DNA from: Allium sativum
Lineage: Eukaryota > Streptophyta > Magnoliopsida > Asparagales > Amaryllidaceae
Assembly (NCBI GenBank): GCA_030737875.1
Contig: CM060910.1
Coordinates: 65,666,501 to 65,730,500, forward strand
Direction: 5' to 3'
Length of the DNA: 64,000 nucleotides
Below the pieces are notes generated by a model that ran no database searches, was not told the origin of the DNA, and saw only the letters and a program-made list of their open reading frames with translations. Below, one piece after another: positions 12,640 through 24,017 of this stretch (position 1 is the first letter of the stretch; each line of letters opens with the position of its first letter). The position numbers and the translations under genes are program-made.

Positions 12640-13010
12640 TGCACGACGTGGTTTTCAGTTATGGGCATGAACAATCAACTATAGTAGTCTTAGGCAATTA
12701 ACCCCAATAGTCATAGGTAGAAATCTTATAGTTATGAATCACAAGCGACTCATCACAATAATCATGAATAATTATCAAAAATAGTTCTAGGAAAATAGTC
12801 ATAGGCAATTAACAGTAATAGTTTCAAAGTCATGGTTATAGATAATGGCCTTATGTCCATAATCATAGGTAATAATTCTCATAGTCAAGAGTCATAGGTG
12901 ATTAGCCACAATTGTCCTCGTCATAGTCGTAGGCATAGTCTTATGTTCTTAGTCATAGGCATAGGCATAGTCTTATGTTCATCGTCATAGGCATATTAAG
13001 GTTATAGACA
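12640..13010. repeat. Imperfect short repeats of AGTCATAGGCA type
   Basis: Words such as AGTCATAGGCAAT, CATAGGTAG and CATAGGCATAG recur irregularly through this part of the LTR. The equivalent of the 5' LTR is at about 18890-19255. Confidence 0.7.
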
Positions 13011-13524
13011 TGAAAGAATTTAATTTACAACATGAATAGGCCCCAAATAGAAATATTCCCACAAGTTAAGATCCAAGAATTTATGTTACAATCTAGCGTT
13101 TGAATAATAAACTAGGTCCAACAACATGAATGGGCATTATTCCGTCGATAAGAAATAATCCAAAATCATAGATTCAAGAAGAGACAAGAACAGATCAAAT
13201 AGATAATCAAGCTTAGGTCCAATTTCATTTTATTCCATGTCCATATCAAATTTTACAAGTTTCAGTCCCAAAGTAACTAGAACTTAGAGGGCGCGGATCG
13301 AGAATTAGAGTGCAGAGATTTGATTCTAGAAACTGTTATTGCAGTTATCGAGTCTCTTATTTGTTCAGTCTTGTTCTAGTTGAAAACCCCCAATTTGCAA
13401 TTCCTAGATGTTGTCTTGACAAAGAAGAAGTAGTCTCTTTTAATTTAAATATTATCATTTTGATTTTCACAGAGGTAGCATAAGGACAGAATGAAATGGT
13501 GTAGAGAGAATGAGGCTAGGGGGC

Positions 13525-13534
13525 TATTTATATA
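13525..13534 (-). promoter_or_regulatory. TATA box, family 2 3' LTR
   Basis: The minus strand reads CCCTATATAAATAGCCCCC, about 413 bp into the LTR. The matching site in the 5' LTR (about 19773-19785) has decayed to TATACAAACA, so the upstream promoter copy is the weaker one. Confidence 0.6.
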
Positions 13535-13629
13535 GGGTTAGGCAGACGAATCTGGTCACGAAACAAGTTTAAATACATCAGAATGCATCTGGTTCAGGAA
13601 ATAGGTTCGGGAGGCAGGTCAACCCCCAG

Positions 13630-13679
13630 GTCGACATTATGGTCGACCTGGTCCCTGGGAGGTCGACACTATGGTCGAC
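13630..13679. promoter_or_regulatory. GTCGAC palindrome cluster, family 2 3' LTR
   Basis: GTCGAC occurs at 13630, 13642, 13662 and 13674 (spacing 12, 20, 12), about 270-320 bp into the LTR and upstream of the TATA box. The 5' LTR has six copies (19866, 19878, 19890, 19910, 19922, 19934). Confidence 0.6.
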
Positions 13680-13947
13680 CTGGTCTATGGGCGGGATTTT
13701 TCCTGCCCTACCTGCTACGGGGTTTGAATTCGAAATTCGAGCTGTCTTTGATTCTGAAAATTTCTGAAACTTCTAGAGGTCATAACTTGGTCATACAAAC
13801 TCCGATTTTCGAAAACTCAGACTCTATTTCAAGTAAAATTTTGAGACGAATGCAATGGCATAACCCGTTTCCCTTGATTCTAAATTTAAAATTTAATTCT
13901 GCCTTGATTTCTTGTTTTAACATGTTATAAAAATACGGGTTGTTACA

Positions 13948-13982
13948 TTCTCTCCTTCTTAAAGGATTTTGTCCCCGAAATC
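13948..13982 (-). promoter_or_regulatory. Polypurine tract with adjacent hairpin, family 2
   Basis: The minus strand reads AAGAAGGAGAGAA (13948-13960) directly before the 3' LTR, the primer for plus-strand DNA synthesis in this class. Just upstream in sense is GATTTCG-GGGA-CAAAATC (13965-13982), a near-perfect stem with a four-base loop that recurs beside the purine tracts of families 3 and 4. Confidence 0.75.
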
Positions 13983-14988
13983 TTCAAGTTAAGAAGAATG
14001 TGTCCTAACATCCAATCATCCATCTACTCAATCATCAATCACAGGCATCCATTGTCCTTAAGAGATTTCTAATGCTGTATGAACATATGCAGAAAGTGTG
14101 TGTATATGTTCCTTATCTAATGCAAATGATCAGGCCTGATTGATCTTCTTAATGCAAAAATATGTTTAGTGCCATGAGTCCAACATATATGCAAATAGTC
14201 CTAGTCACATAAACACTATATGTGTGCACAAACATCCATCCATATGCAACATCCACATGATAACACATTCAATTTCATCCATAAACAAGTATAACCACTC
14301 ATGCATATGCAATATGGAAATGTGTCTGAGCCGATCTAGTGACTAATGTGTGTTATGAAACCACGAGCAACCACTTGCAACCACTTGCAACCATCAATCA
14401 TAACATGTCTCAAACACATGTTTCACCCAATTGTTCCTACCTAAAGATATAGCCGAATGATAGAAGAAAGTAAAAACTTTGTGACCATTAGGCAATGTCA
14501 AAGCTGGAAATCTACGTCACATATACACTGAATAGGAGAAGAACTCCCTAAGCACCAGCCCATATCCTATAAAACCCAAAAAGTTTAGTCAACCCAACGG
14601 ACACCCTCAAGCCCCAACATGTATCACTAACAGATAAGTCATACTCCCTATGAGGTTTGCAACAGAAATAGGATTGAGAATAGGACCGAGAGGTTATACT
14701 TAAAAGGTAGCATACAAGTAAGCTCTACAGGAAAAGAGGGATCAAGGATATACTCTTAAAAAGAGATATGATGCACGTGTCTAGTCTTCAATCTTCTAAG
14801 TCGCATTTCCTTGAGCTTAACTCCATTGTGCTTGGACCGTCTTTAGCTTCACAATTTCGTAGCTTCTTAATTCGTATTTCCAAAATATGAGTTGGAACTC
14901 ATTTCACTATCGCCTCTCGTTCCACTTTCACTTATTCTTTTTTCTAGTATACTCGGCTTAAACATAACTGCGTACTCATGGTTTCATG
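13983..14988 (-). other. 3' untranslated interior of the family 2 element
   Basis: No coding remnant is visible. The part at about 14020-14450 matches the 3' region of the family 3 element (about 45300-45730, other strand), including CATATGCAGAAAGTGTGTGT-like words, so both elements descend from one parent. 14450-14988 is unassigned. Confidence 0.55.
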
Positions 14989-15085
14989 CAAGCTCTCCAA
15001 AATTCACTAGTGAATCCTGGATCTCGTTTATAGGGTATTCCATGTAGAAGAATTATCTCTTGCAAATAAACAGATGTCAACCATG
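14989..15085 (-). pseudogene. Integrase core fragment (family 2)
   Basis: The minus-strand translation gives YLQEIILLHGIP followed, after a small deletion, by RDPGFTSEFWRA, the region around the second catalytic aspartate of Ty3/gypsy integrases (normally ...[20 protein letters not shown]). The residues SIVSD, including the catalytic aspartate, are missing. Only about 30 residues remain, so it is non-functional. It sits directly next to an RT fragment, showing a large deletion between RT and INT. Confidence 0.75.
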
Positions 15086-15129
15086 TTGCCAAGTGTACTT
15101 ACTAAGGTGATTTTATATAACTCATACAT

Positions 15130-15660
15130 AAGCGAGATGAACCATTCGCCTTAGTGGCGAACATTACTCGAGCGGACCAATAAATGTGTCAAGAGATTCT
15201 AGGTAACTAAGCATGGCAGAACCCTAAGGGTTACACTAGACTTCGAGGGCATTACCAAGGCAAGTCAAGAATCCAACTACCCTCTTTTCATACTCGAGAA
15301 TGGTACCATTTCTGGACAACCACTCCATCCTTAGAATCAACCAATAGCTCAAAAACATAAGCTTTACTTCTAAACTCAACACTTAGCATAAACATTCTCA
15401 AATCCAAACAAGTCATGAATAAATGAGCCGATTCCCCAACAGGATTTGAGACAAAAATGGGATCCTATACTACGCTAGTACTAAGGTGCAGAGACTCAAC
15501 TATCGAGGCAGAATTAAAAGGATGCGATGTACCAAAAACAAAGTTCCCACGGTATGATCGAAAAGAAAAGCTAAACTTTTAACAGAAATGTTACCACCTC
15601 TTCTTAGGTACGCTAGTAGTGAGAGTATACAATTGCCCTCTCGATGATCTTGTCCTTTGC
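15130..15660 (-). pseudogene. Protease/reverse transcriptase N-terminal fragment (family 2)
   Basis: At 15130-15185 the minus strand encodes a piece reading [13 protein letters not shown], the start of the RT domain (compare [13 protein letters not shown] in element 3b at about 33140-33189). From 15185 to about 15660 the DNA parallels 33410-33708 and 34217-34400 of element 3b: protease linker, the ILGMDWL-type region and the segment before it, with frameshifts and stops throughout. The hAT insertion seen in 3b is absent here, which shows the unoccupied site. It cannot encode a working enzyme. Confidence 0.7.
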
Positions 15661-16189
15661 CCTTGTCATTATCCTCTAATACTTAACTACATGTTCCTTT
15701 TTACCATACTAAAGATATTCTCTCTTGTCATGGGTTTTTATTATTCTCCCACTTGGCTTCTTTCCTTTCACCTTTTCCTCCTTCGTGGATTAAGCCATAT
15801 CAACAAGTTTCTCATCCTTAAGCTTGTGTTCTTTATCCTTGTTCTTGCTATCCTTCTATAGTTTGTTGAAAAGTTTCTCGAAAGCTACCTCCATCGCACG
15901 GCAACTCTACAAAGCTTGAAATAAGATTAGACGCAGATGGAACTATTGCGGCTACAGATGGAAGTTGGGCACTACTTTGCCCTCCTACATGTGTCGCATG
16001 CCTACAAACTATGGTGAAAAAGAAAGAGAGAAGAGACTCAAGGAGAGAATCAAAAGATAGAGCATATGGCTTTGGGGAATATGCCTTTCATAAAACAAAA
16101 CTTTTCTTTAGAAAAATGCTTCTTTGTAAACGTTTTGAAAATAATCTCAGAAGATTTTCAAAAGCTTTTGCCCAGTCTGGTAACCTTCT
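15661..16189 (-). other. Decayed gag/leader of the family 2 element
   Basis: The part at about 16000-16190 resembles the gag start and leader of element 3b (35300-35460): purine-rich AAAGAAAGAGAG, CATATGGCTTTGGGGAATATG, and the stretch before the primer site. No complete gag frame survives; the main gag and zinc-knuckle region is deleted or unrecognisable. Confidence 0.5.
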
Positions 16190-16201
16190 GCTCTGATACC
16201 A
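16190..16201 (-). promoter_or_regulatory. Primer-binding site (initiator tRNA-Met), family 2
   Basis: The minus strand reads TGGTATCAGAGC, a 12-base match to the 3' end of plant initiator tRNA-Met, two bases from the 5' LTR end. Confidence 0.93.
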
Positions 16202-16203
16202 AA

Positions 16204-19200
16204 TGTAACACCCCACCTCCGCTAGGGTCACTCACAAAGGGATTGCACTAGCTTTGGTGGAGCATTATCTAGGTAAACATACACAGAAATATTACAAGAC
16301 GGAACATATAAAACAACGGAAGAAGAACCAAATTTCATTGCTTTAAAATCTAGAAAGGTCTAAAGCCTTTTACATTAAAATGCCATTAAATCCATTACAT
16401 CGAAATCTGTCCTGCAATAGTAAAGAAGCATAAAACCATAGTCATAAATCATTCCCTAAATAAAGCAGCAAAGCAAGCCATAGCCAAGAGAAATCCAAGC
16501 AGTACATGAAAGAGCCTTGGAGCTTGGTAAGATCCGAACTAAGCTGTATTCCCACCCTGCGAACCTGGGGGGGAACGAAAGAAAAAGAGGCAAAACAAAC
16601 TGGGTCAGTCATAAAGACTGAGTAAGTCCTAGTGGCTTTCAGCATAAAAACAGGTGAAGATAATATGGCATGAATAAACTGAAAGTAAACATAAGCATGA
16701 TGACAAGGTAAGCTACAGGTACGATGAATCAAGTATAACATCCCATGCTTCCTATCAAGAGTATCATCACAAGGTTCCTACCAAGTATCACATTGCAAGA
16801 TTTCTATTAAGTATAACATCGCAAGATTTCTAAGCTTCACCATTCCACTATTTTCTTTGATTTCCTATATTCTCTGCACCAACTGTACTAGTACCCCAAC
16901 CCGTATCATCCTTTCCATGTATATGTCCAGTCCCTTGCCGTATATCGTACGGGTTTCATCACGGATTTCTATACTACTTCAACGTAGTGCCACCGTTCTT
17001 GAAATCATTTGGATTGCCACCCTTGTTCTGGCTAGGTTTCCTTATCATGAACTATCGCGTGTTCAACTAGGATTTATACCACCTAGGTCCACTAGGGATT
17101 ATGCTACCTATTGAACGTTTTCTAGATTCATTTAGGGTCCATGCCACCTAGGACCACTAAGGATTATGCTACCTAAAGAATTCCACATAATGATCTATTA
17201 ATCGATTGGCTCCCTACAAGTCCTAGCTCTTTCATGTGTCTGTGTCATACGGCCCAATCACGAAATGTAGTCACCTGTGCTAGGTCCACCATTGGGTGTA
17301 TCAAGCCCTAGAGTGCCAACCACCGACACGAATCAAGCACGCATAGTGTAAACCTACTAGTGCCCAATGCCTGATTTTTCAACTCCGGACTACATGCACG
17401 ACCATAGTCCGCCTGAACCTACAATGGCGCACCAACTCAGCCGTCGTTCTGGTCGCTTACAATCAGCCCAGTAATCGTGCCCCAACCGGCCTAGTTCCAG
17501 GGTACCGTGATACATCTATTGGGTTACGGCTGAAAAGGACCGCGCAACTAGGGTTTTCGTCCCGTAGGTTAAGTGTTGTCATTTAAATTTGAGACTTAAC
17601 CCCATCAGCCTAACATGTCAAGTTGGTTAAGTGTTGTCATTCAAGTTCGTGACTTAACCCGCTTACGTGTCATGTCAAATTGGCTAAGTGTTGTCGTTCA
17701 AGTTCATGACTTAGCCCTACGAATCATGTGTCAAGTTGGTTAAGTATATTCAAGCGGTTCATGACTTAACCTTATCAAATCATTGTGTTAAATTGGTTAA
17801 GTATATTCAAGCGGTTCATGACTTAACCCTATCAAGTCATCGTGTCAAATTGGTTAAGTATATTCAAGCAGTTCATGACTTAACCCTATCAAGTCATCGT
17901 GTCAAATTGGTTATGTATATTCAAGCGGTTCATGACATAACCTTATCAAATCATCGTGTTAAATTGGTTAAGTATATTCACGCGGTTCATGACTTAACCC
18001 TATCAAGTCATTGTGTCAAATTGGTTAAGTATATTCAAGTGGTTCATGACTTAACCCTATTAAGTCATCGTGTCAAATTGGTTAAGTATAATCAAGCGTT
18101 ACATGACTTAACCCTATCATGTGGCATTAATTCATTAATGCACCCCAACCTCTCACATCAAACCTGTTGTTGTGGTCACTGGATATGCTGGGTGGTTCCG
18201 GGCAGATTTACACCACAACTCAGTCTGACCTCGGGTTTCAAGCACAATATGACCAACTACCCACATTGGATCCTATTGTTTGCAGTAACTGGATTTGCCG
18301 GGCCGTTCTGGGCAGATTTACACTTCAAACTCAACCCAACCTCGAGTTGGCCATTTTCATGTTTATTCTATTGTCATGTCCATGTTCAAGTTTCATGTCA
18401 AGTTCGTGTCAGGTTTCTAAGCGAGTTTCCTGTCAAGTTTTCATGTCAAGTTTTCAGGTTTAAACTTATGCATATCATCAAGTTCATGATTCATATTCAT
18501 AACTAATTCATGTTTTGCCTAATCTTCCCAAATCGTATTCCCATCGCACGTAAACGTGAATCGATCTATACACAAGTAAATCCAATTCCTAAATGAAAGG
18601 GGAAGACATCAAAGCTATGATAGGCAAAAGAACAAGCACAAAGTGATAAATCTAACATGATATAGCTTGAGACAATTGGTTATAACATTCTTGGCATATA
18701 GCATAATAGTCCCAAAAACATTAGGATTACAGATCAAGCATAGTAAAGCGATAGGCATAAAAGAATAGGCATGCAAAAGCAAGCCAAATACAAGGATAAT
18801 GGATCCAATGGTTTTGGTGTACATAATGGCGAATAAACTAAGCAAGTCACACCCTAGGTATAAGATCCAACAAAATGCCAATTCGGTGCACGACGTGGTT
18901 TTCAGTTATGGGCATGAACAATCAACTATAATAGTCTTAGGCAATTAACCCCAATAGTCATAGGTAGAAATCTCATAGTTATGAATCACAAGCGACTCAT
19001 CACAATAATCATGGATAATGATCAAAAATAGTTCTAGGAAAATAGTCATAGGCAATTAACAGTAATAGTTTCAAAGTCATGGTTATAGATAATGGCCTTA
19101 TGTCCATAATCATAGGTAATAATTCTCATAGTCAAGAGTCATAGGTGATTAGCCACAATTGTCCTCGTCATAGTCATAGGCATAGTCTTATGTTCTTAGT

Positions 19201-20220
19201 CATAGGCATAGGCATAGTCTTATGTTCTTCGTCATAGGCATATTAAGGTTATAGACATGAAAGAATTTGATTTACAACATGAATAGGCCCCAAATAGAAA
19301 TATTCCCACAAGTCAAGATCCAATAATTTATGTTACAATCTAGCGTTTGAATAATAAACTAGGTCCAACAACATGAATGGGCATGATTCCGTCGATAAGA
19401 AATAACCCAAAATCATAGATTCAAGAAGAGACAAGAACATATCAAATAGATAATCAAGCTTAGGTCCAATTTCATTTTATTCTATGTCCATATCAAAATT
19501 TTACAAGTTTCAATCTCAAAGTAACTAGAACTTACAGGGCGCAGATCGAGAATTAGAGTGCAGAGATTTGATTCTAGAAACTGTTATTGCAGTTGTCGAA
19601 TCTCTTATTTGTTCAGTCTTGTTCTAGTTGAAAACCCCCAATTTGCAATTCCTAGATGTTGTCTTGATGAAGAAGAAGTAGTCTCTTTTGATTTAAATAT
19701 TATCATTTTGATTTTCACAGAGGTAGCATAAGGACAGAATGAAATGGTGTAGAGAGAATGAGGCTAGGGGGCTGTTTGTATAGGGTTAGGCAGACGAATC
19801 TGGTCACGAAACAATTCTAAATACATCAGAATGCATCTGGTTCAGGAAACAGGTTCGGGAGGCAGGTCGACCCCCAGGTCGACACTATGGTCGACCTGGT
19901 CCGTGGGAGGTCGACACTATGGTCGACCCCCAGGTCGACCTGGTCTATGGGCGGGAGTTTTCCCGCCCTGCCTGCTGCAGGGTTTGAATTCGAACTTCGA
20001 ATTCGAAATTCGAGCTGTCTTTGATTCTGAAAATTTCTGAAACTTCTAGAGGTCATAACTTGGTCATACGAACTCCGATTTTCAAAAACTCGGACTCTAT
20101 TTCATGTAAAATTTCGAGACGAACGCAATGGCGTAACCCGTTTCCCTTGATTCTGACTTTAAAATTTAATTCTGCCTTGATTTCTTGTTTTAACATGTTA
20201 TAAAATTACGGGTTGTTACA
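16204..20220 (-). repeat. 5' LTR of the family 2 element
   Basis: A 4,017-bp LTR matching 10012-13947 with many scattered substitutions, so the insertion is not recent. It holds seven 57-bp units (17736-18125), stem-loop modules (18147-18230 and about 18260-18345) and six GTCGAC sites (19866-19939). Its TATA box is mutated. Confidence 0.93.
17736..18125. repeat. 57-bp tandem repeat, 7 copies
   Basis: Same unit as 11546-11875 with one extra copy. The hairpin core GGTTAAGT...ACTTAACC is kept in most units. In unit 4 both arms changed together: GGTTATGT...ACATAACC, so pairing is preserved. Confidence 0.9.
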
Positions 20221-20675
20221 ACTCCGCATCCGAAGGCATTCACAGGAGTTGATATAATAATATTTCGCATCCAAATCATTTAAGTTTACCTATTTGTCGG
20301 GCACGCAAATAATTTCTTTACTCAACAGCTAATCCATTTACCTGTTGAAACATATATATTGCACATGTATATATTTCTATCTATTCTCTAATCAGTTCAA
20401 TGTGTGATTTAATCGAATAAATTCTACCATTCATTCTCTTATTGATTAAATTAACTATCGTTCTAATAATTTTAATTAATCAAATCTACTATCACACAAT
20501 GCAAACAACAATCAAATTGTTTTTAACTTTTCAAAATCATACCAATTAATTCATACACTATTTTTAAAATAATCAGATTATAGAATTGAAAGTTCACATC
20601 CATGGTAAGAAAATAACAACAGAGTAGAGAACTAATTGGTAATGCAAAGTATGGTAAATGTACCTTGCACCGGAG
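20221..20675. other. AT-rich segment between family 2 and the family 1 gag-pol
   Basis: It begins with the second TSD copy ACTCC (20221-20225), so its left part is continuous with 9877-10011 before the insertion. Its right part should be family 1 3' untranslated DNA. I find no purine tract, no GACGAAAT box and no 3' LTR for family 1, so the element is truncated somewhere here. The exact junction is not visible by eye. Confidence 0.6.
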
Positions 20676-21308
20676 TCAATCAGAGATATCCACTCGATAT
20701 TTAGGATAGGCTTTCTGAATGCTCTCCTCAGTTTTCCAAGTACAATCTCGTGGATCTCCACTCCATTGCACTTTGACTAAGTGAACCTTCTTGTTCCTCA
20801 GCTCTTTGGTTTCTTTGCCGATAATCTTTAGCGGCTCTCTTTTCACAGCTAGTTCTAGAGTAATTTCAGTATCCTGTTGCGCTGCTTCTTCCACGATCAA
20901 GTCTGGATCATGAACGTGCTTTCGAAGTTGAGATATATGAAATACATCATGCACTCCAGGCAACCAATCTGGCAATTTAACCCTATATGCGAGAGTTCCA
21001 ATCCGTTCAAGGATAGGAAACGGACCAATGAATTTGGGTGCCAATTTCCCAGTTTTACCGAACCGGATAACTCCTCTCATCGGTGATACTTTCAAATATA
21101 CATAGTCGCTAACAGCAAATGATATATCTCTTCTTCTCTTATCGGCATAGCTTTTCTGTCGGCTTTGAGTGGCGAGTAATCGTTTCTTAACGAAATCGAC
21201 GGCAGCCTCGCGGATCATATCAGGTCCCAATACAAGTCTATTGCCCAGTTTGACCCAACAAGCAGGAGATCGGCATGGTCTACCATACAATGCTTCGAAT
21301 GGTGACAT
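20676..21308 (-). pseudogene. Integrase C-terminus and chromodomain (family 1)
   Basis: A 210-residue open stretch. Residues 1-20 carry SPFEALYGRPCRSP, the conserved end of the integrase core. Residues about 85-130 hold the GPF.ILERIG...YRVKLP and VFHISQLRKHV motifs of the integrase C-terminal domain. Residues about 150-210 form a chromodomain of Tekay type (ELRNKKVHLVKVQW, then TWKTEESI and KYPKYR-like end). In this family the chromodomain directs insertion by reading chromatin marks. The frame is open here but is cut off from the upstream integrase by a stop at about 21320-21326 (in NNSY*ASL), so it is part of a dead polyprotein. Confidence 0.9.
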
Positions 21309-22226
21309 TGTCAGGCTCGCCTAGTAGCTGTTGTTATACGAGAACTCTGCCAAATGTAAATGGTCTTCCCATGATCCAATGAAATCGAGAACACAAGCCC
21401 GCAATAAATCTTCTAGTATACGATTCACCCTCTCAGTTTGACCATTTGTCTGAGGATGGTAGGCGGTGCTTAGATTCAGCTTTGTTCCCAGTTCTACTTG
21501 AAATGCCTCTCAGAATTTGCTAGTAAATATTGGATCTCTATCACTAACTATACTGATCGGCACTCCGTGTAGTCTAACAATTTCCTTGAAGTATATCTGC
21601 GCCAGACTCTGAGCAGTTTAGTTTGATCTGACAGGTATGAAATGGGCGGTCTTCGTGAAGCGATCTACGATCACCCAAATACTGTCATTTCCCTTTCTGG
21701 TTCTGGGCAAACCATCTATGAAGTCCATGGAAATATGTTCCCACTTCCAACCTGGAACGTCCAGCGGTTGCAACAATCCAGCCAGTTTCTGTTGGTCGCT
21801 TTTGACTAGTTGGCAAGTAGGGCATTGGCTAACATATATTGAAACGTCTCTTTTCATAGCCTTCCACTAGAATGTTCGCTTGAGATCGTTATACATTTTG
21901 GCCACACTAGGATGGATACTCGGCTTGGACTTGTGACACTCGTCTAACACCTCCCTTTTTAACTTGGGGATGTCGGGAACACAAATCCTTCCTTTCAATC
22001 TCAGGGTCCCATCGTTATCTATTTGAAAACACGAGGGTTCACCTTTCTGAATCCTTTTGATCATATCCTTAATAAAGTTATCATCCTTCTGAAGAATAGA
22101 TATTTTGTTAATCAAGGAAGTCATAATAATAAAGCTGGCGATCATTACATTCTTTCGGCTTAATGCATCGGCCACGACATTGGTTTTCCCTGGAGTGTAT
22201 AGAATCTCAAAAATCGTATGCTGCAA
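21309..22226 (-). pseudogene. Integrase zinc-binding and catalytic core (family 1)
   Basis: In one frame from 22226 it contains the end of RNase H/linker (EILYTPGKTNVVADALSRK), the zinc-binding H-H-C-C domain (CHKSKPSIHP, then CPTC) and the catalytic core with SMDFIDGLPRT (first Asp), SDRDPIFT (second Asp) and HPQTNGQTERVN (Glu), so the D-D-E triad is visible. The frame is broken by in-frame stops: at about 21864 (RTF*WKAM), 21615 (RSN*TAQS), one at SKF*EAF and one at NNSY*ASL. SKF*EAF replaces the usual Trp (TGG to TGA). The enzyme would be inactive without readthrough of every stop. Confidence 0.9.
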
Positions 22227-22539
22227 GGAACTCTAGCCAATGTTGTTGCCTAAGATTCAATTCTTTCTGGGTGAACAGATGATTTAACGACTGGTGATCA
22301 GTAAATAGTTCGAATTTCTCACCCAGAAGATAGTGTCTCCAGATTTTCAAAGCAAATACTATAGCCAACAACTCAAGATCATGAGTGACATAGTTCTTTT
22401 CATGTGGCTTCAGCTGGTGGCTAGCATAAGCAACAACTTGACCTCTTTGCATTAATACTGCGCCAAGGCCTTCTCTAGAGGCATCTGTCCAGACTTTCAA
22501 GTCCTGATTGCGGTTGATAATCGTTAACACTGGAGCAGT
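22207..22539 (-). pseudogene. RNase H domain (family 1)
   Basis: The segment has [45 protein letters not shown] and FTDHQSL, the ordered motifs of Ty3/gypsy RNase H with its acidic residues in place. It ends in a premature stop because of one extra base in an A run on the plus strand (22209-22213), which shifts the frame relative to the following integrase. Removal of that shift would join AAYDF to EILYTPG, as in related elements. Confidence 0.88.
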
Positions 22540-23562
22540 TGTTAATCTTAACTTTATCTCCCCAAAAGCCTCCTCACATTCTGGAGTCCACTTGAATTTT
22601 GAGTGCTTCTTTGTAAGCTTTGTTAAGTGACTAGATATCTTCGAAAAATCTTTAACGAACTTCCTATAATAACTAGCCAATCCGAGAAAACTGCGGACTT
22701 CTGTAGGAGTACTAGGCTGTTTCCAATTTTGAATAGCTGTGATTTTACTTGGATCCACAGCAATTCCTTCTTTCGATATGACGTGGCCAAGAAATTTTAC
22801 TTCATCTTGCCAGAATATACATTTGGACAGTTTAGCTTTTAATACATTCCTTCTGAGAATTTCTAGAATTTGTTCCAAATGTTTTTCATGTTAGGCCTTT
22901 GATTTAGAGAAGATTAGAATATCATCAATAAAAACCAGAACAAACTTATTCAAAACTCCTCTGAACACTCGATTCATCATATCGACGAAGTATGCGGGAG
23001 CGTTACATAAGCCGAACGGCATTACTAACCACTCATAGAATAAGTCTGGACCTCTGAATGCTGTCATAGGAACACTCTCTTCGGCAATACGAAGCTGGTG
23101 GAAGCCTACAGCTAGGTCCATCCTTGAAAATACTTGTGCTCCATTCAGACGATCCAATAAATCATCGATTCGCGGCAATGGATATTTATTCTTTATTGTC
23201 TGCTTGTTCAAATCACGATAATCCACACATAGTCGCAGAGTACCGTCAGATTTTGGGACAAACACCACTGCTACTCCCCAATCAGAGAAACTAGGCCTGA
23301 TTAGACCCTTCCATACGAGCTGTCGTGTTTGATTGTCTAGTTATTCTTTCTCCTTTAGGGTCATCCTCTGAATGGCGTGCACTACTGGCCTTGCATTTGG
23401 AATTAAAGTGATCTTGAAATCAATTTCTCTCTGCGGAGGTAAGCTGACAACTTCTTCGAACACGTCTGCATAATTCTTTACGATGGGAATATCTTTGATG
23501 AGGTCGGGAACATTCTCTGTGACTACAGGTATATTTTCTATTTGAGCAGGAGAAACATCCAA
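22540..23562 (-). pseudogene. Reverse transcriptase with upstream linker (family 1)
   Basis: The linker has YADVFEEVVSLPP-like sequence (usual 'FPDVFP.ELPGLPP' site). RT motifs in order: [78 protein letters not shown] (the catalytic DD), and [10 protein letters not shown]...[12 protein letters not shown] of the thumb/connection. In-frame stops lie at about 23338 (KEKE*LDN), at about 22888 (KSKA*HEK) and upstream at about 23566 (KDF*AAL). Length and order are complete; only stops disable it. Confidence 0.92.
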
Positions 23563-24017
23563 AGCTGCCTAGAAGTCTTTTCTATTTGAATTCGGACCTT
23601 CGCAGGGTATGGTTATATAATCACCTGATTTAATCTTCGCCTTAACGACTCTATCGGCGCATTTAACCTCAGCTTCGTATTTGGTCAACAAGTCTAACCC
23701 CAAGATAAGATCAAACTCTGTAAAATTCATGACGACTGCGATGGTAGGGAATCGATAATGAGAAAAGGAAGCCGGCGCCCCACAAACCTAACTGAGATCG
23801 AGGGAACCCCAACCAGATTATGGACAGTCATTGGTTCTTTGAGCTTCTTCAAATTCAAATCCAGTTTCTTAACCGCATTCTTTACAACAAAGCTTCGCGA
23901 CGCGCTGGTGTCAAATAGTACTTTAACTGGGATATCTTTGATAATAAGCATGCCTTCTAAAACATTTGGCCTTTCCTGACTAGTTGAGGGTGCTGAAGTT
24001 TCTGCCACTTCATTCAC
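23563..24017 (-). pseudogene. Aspartic protease region (family 1)
   Basis: VLFDTSASRSFV matches the retropepsin active site (usually DTGAS or DSGAS), but Gly is replaced by Ser. Downstream, in a different frame, are EFDLILGLDLL and EAEVKCADR, the flap and second conserved region. The frame changes around 23740-23755: LIIDS... in one frame continues as FPTIAVVMNFTEFD in the other, consistent with loss of one base. Confidence 0.82.

Larger units (their letters stand above)
10012..13947 (-). repeat. 3' LTR of the family 2 element
   Basis: A 3,936-bp LTR. In sense (minus) order it holds the GTCGAC cluster, a TATA box, a zone of short CATAGGC-type repeats, two stem-loop modules, the 57-bp array, and a duplicated segment with CACCTAGGACCACTAGGGAT (about 10890-10985). 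The 5' LTR is 81 bp longer, mainly through one more 57-bp unit and GTCGAC units. Confidence 0.93.
10012..20220 (-). mobile_element. Complete family 2 LTR retrotransposon, internally deleted (non-autonomous)
   Basis: A 10.2-kb element flanked by a perfect 5-bp duplication ACTCC (10007-10011 and 20221-20225). The LTRs (10012-13947 and 16204-20220) open TGTAACACCCC and close GTTGTTACA. A primer-binding site on the minus strand at 16190-16201 and a purine tract next to the other LTR at 13948-13960 set the direction: 5' LTR on the right, 3' LTR on the left. The interior is only 2,256 bp and keeps decayed pieces of integrase, reverse transcriptase and protease in the expected order, so it is a deletion derivative of an ordinary Ty3/gypsy element. 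It interrupts the flank DNA of family 1. Confidence 0.95.
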
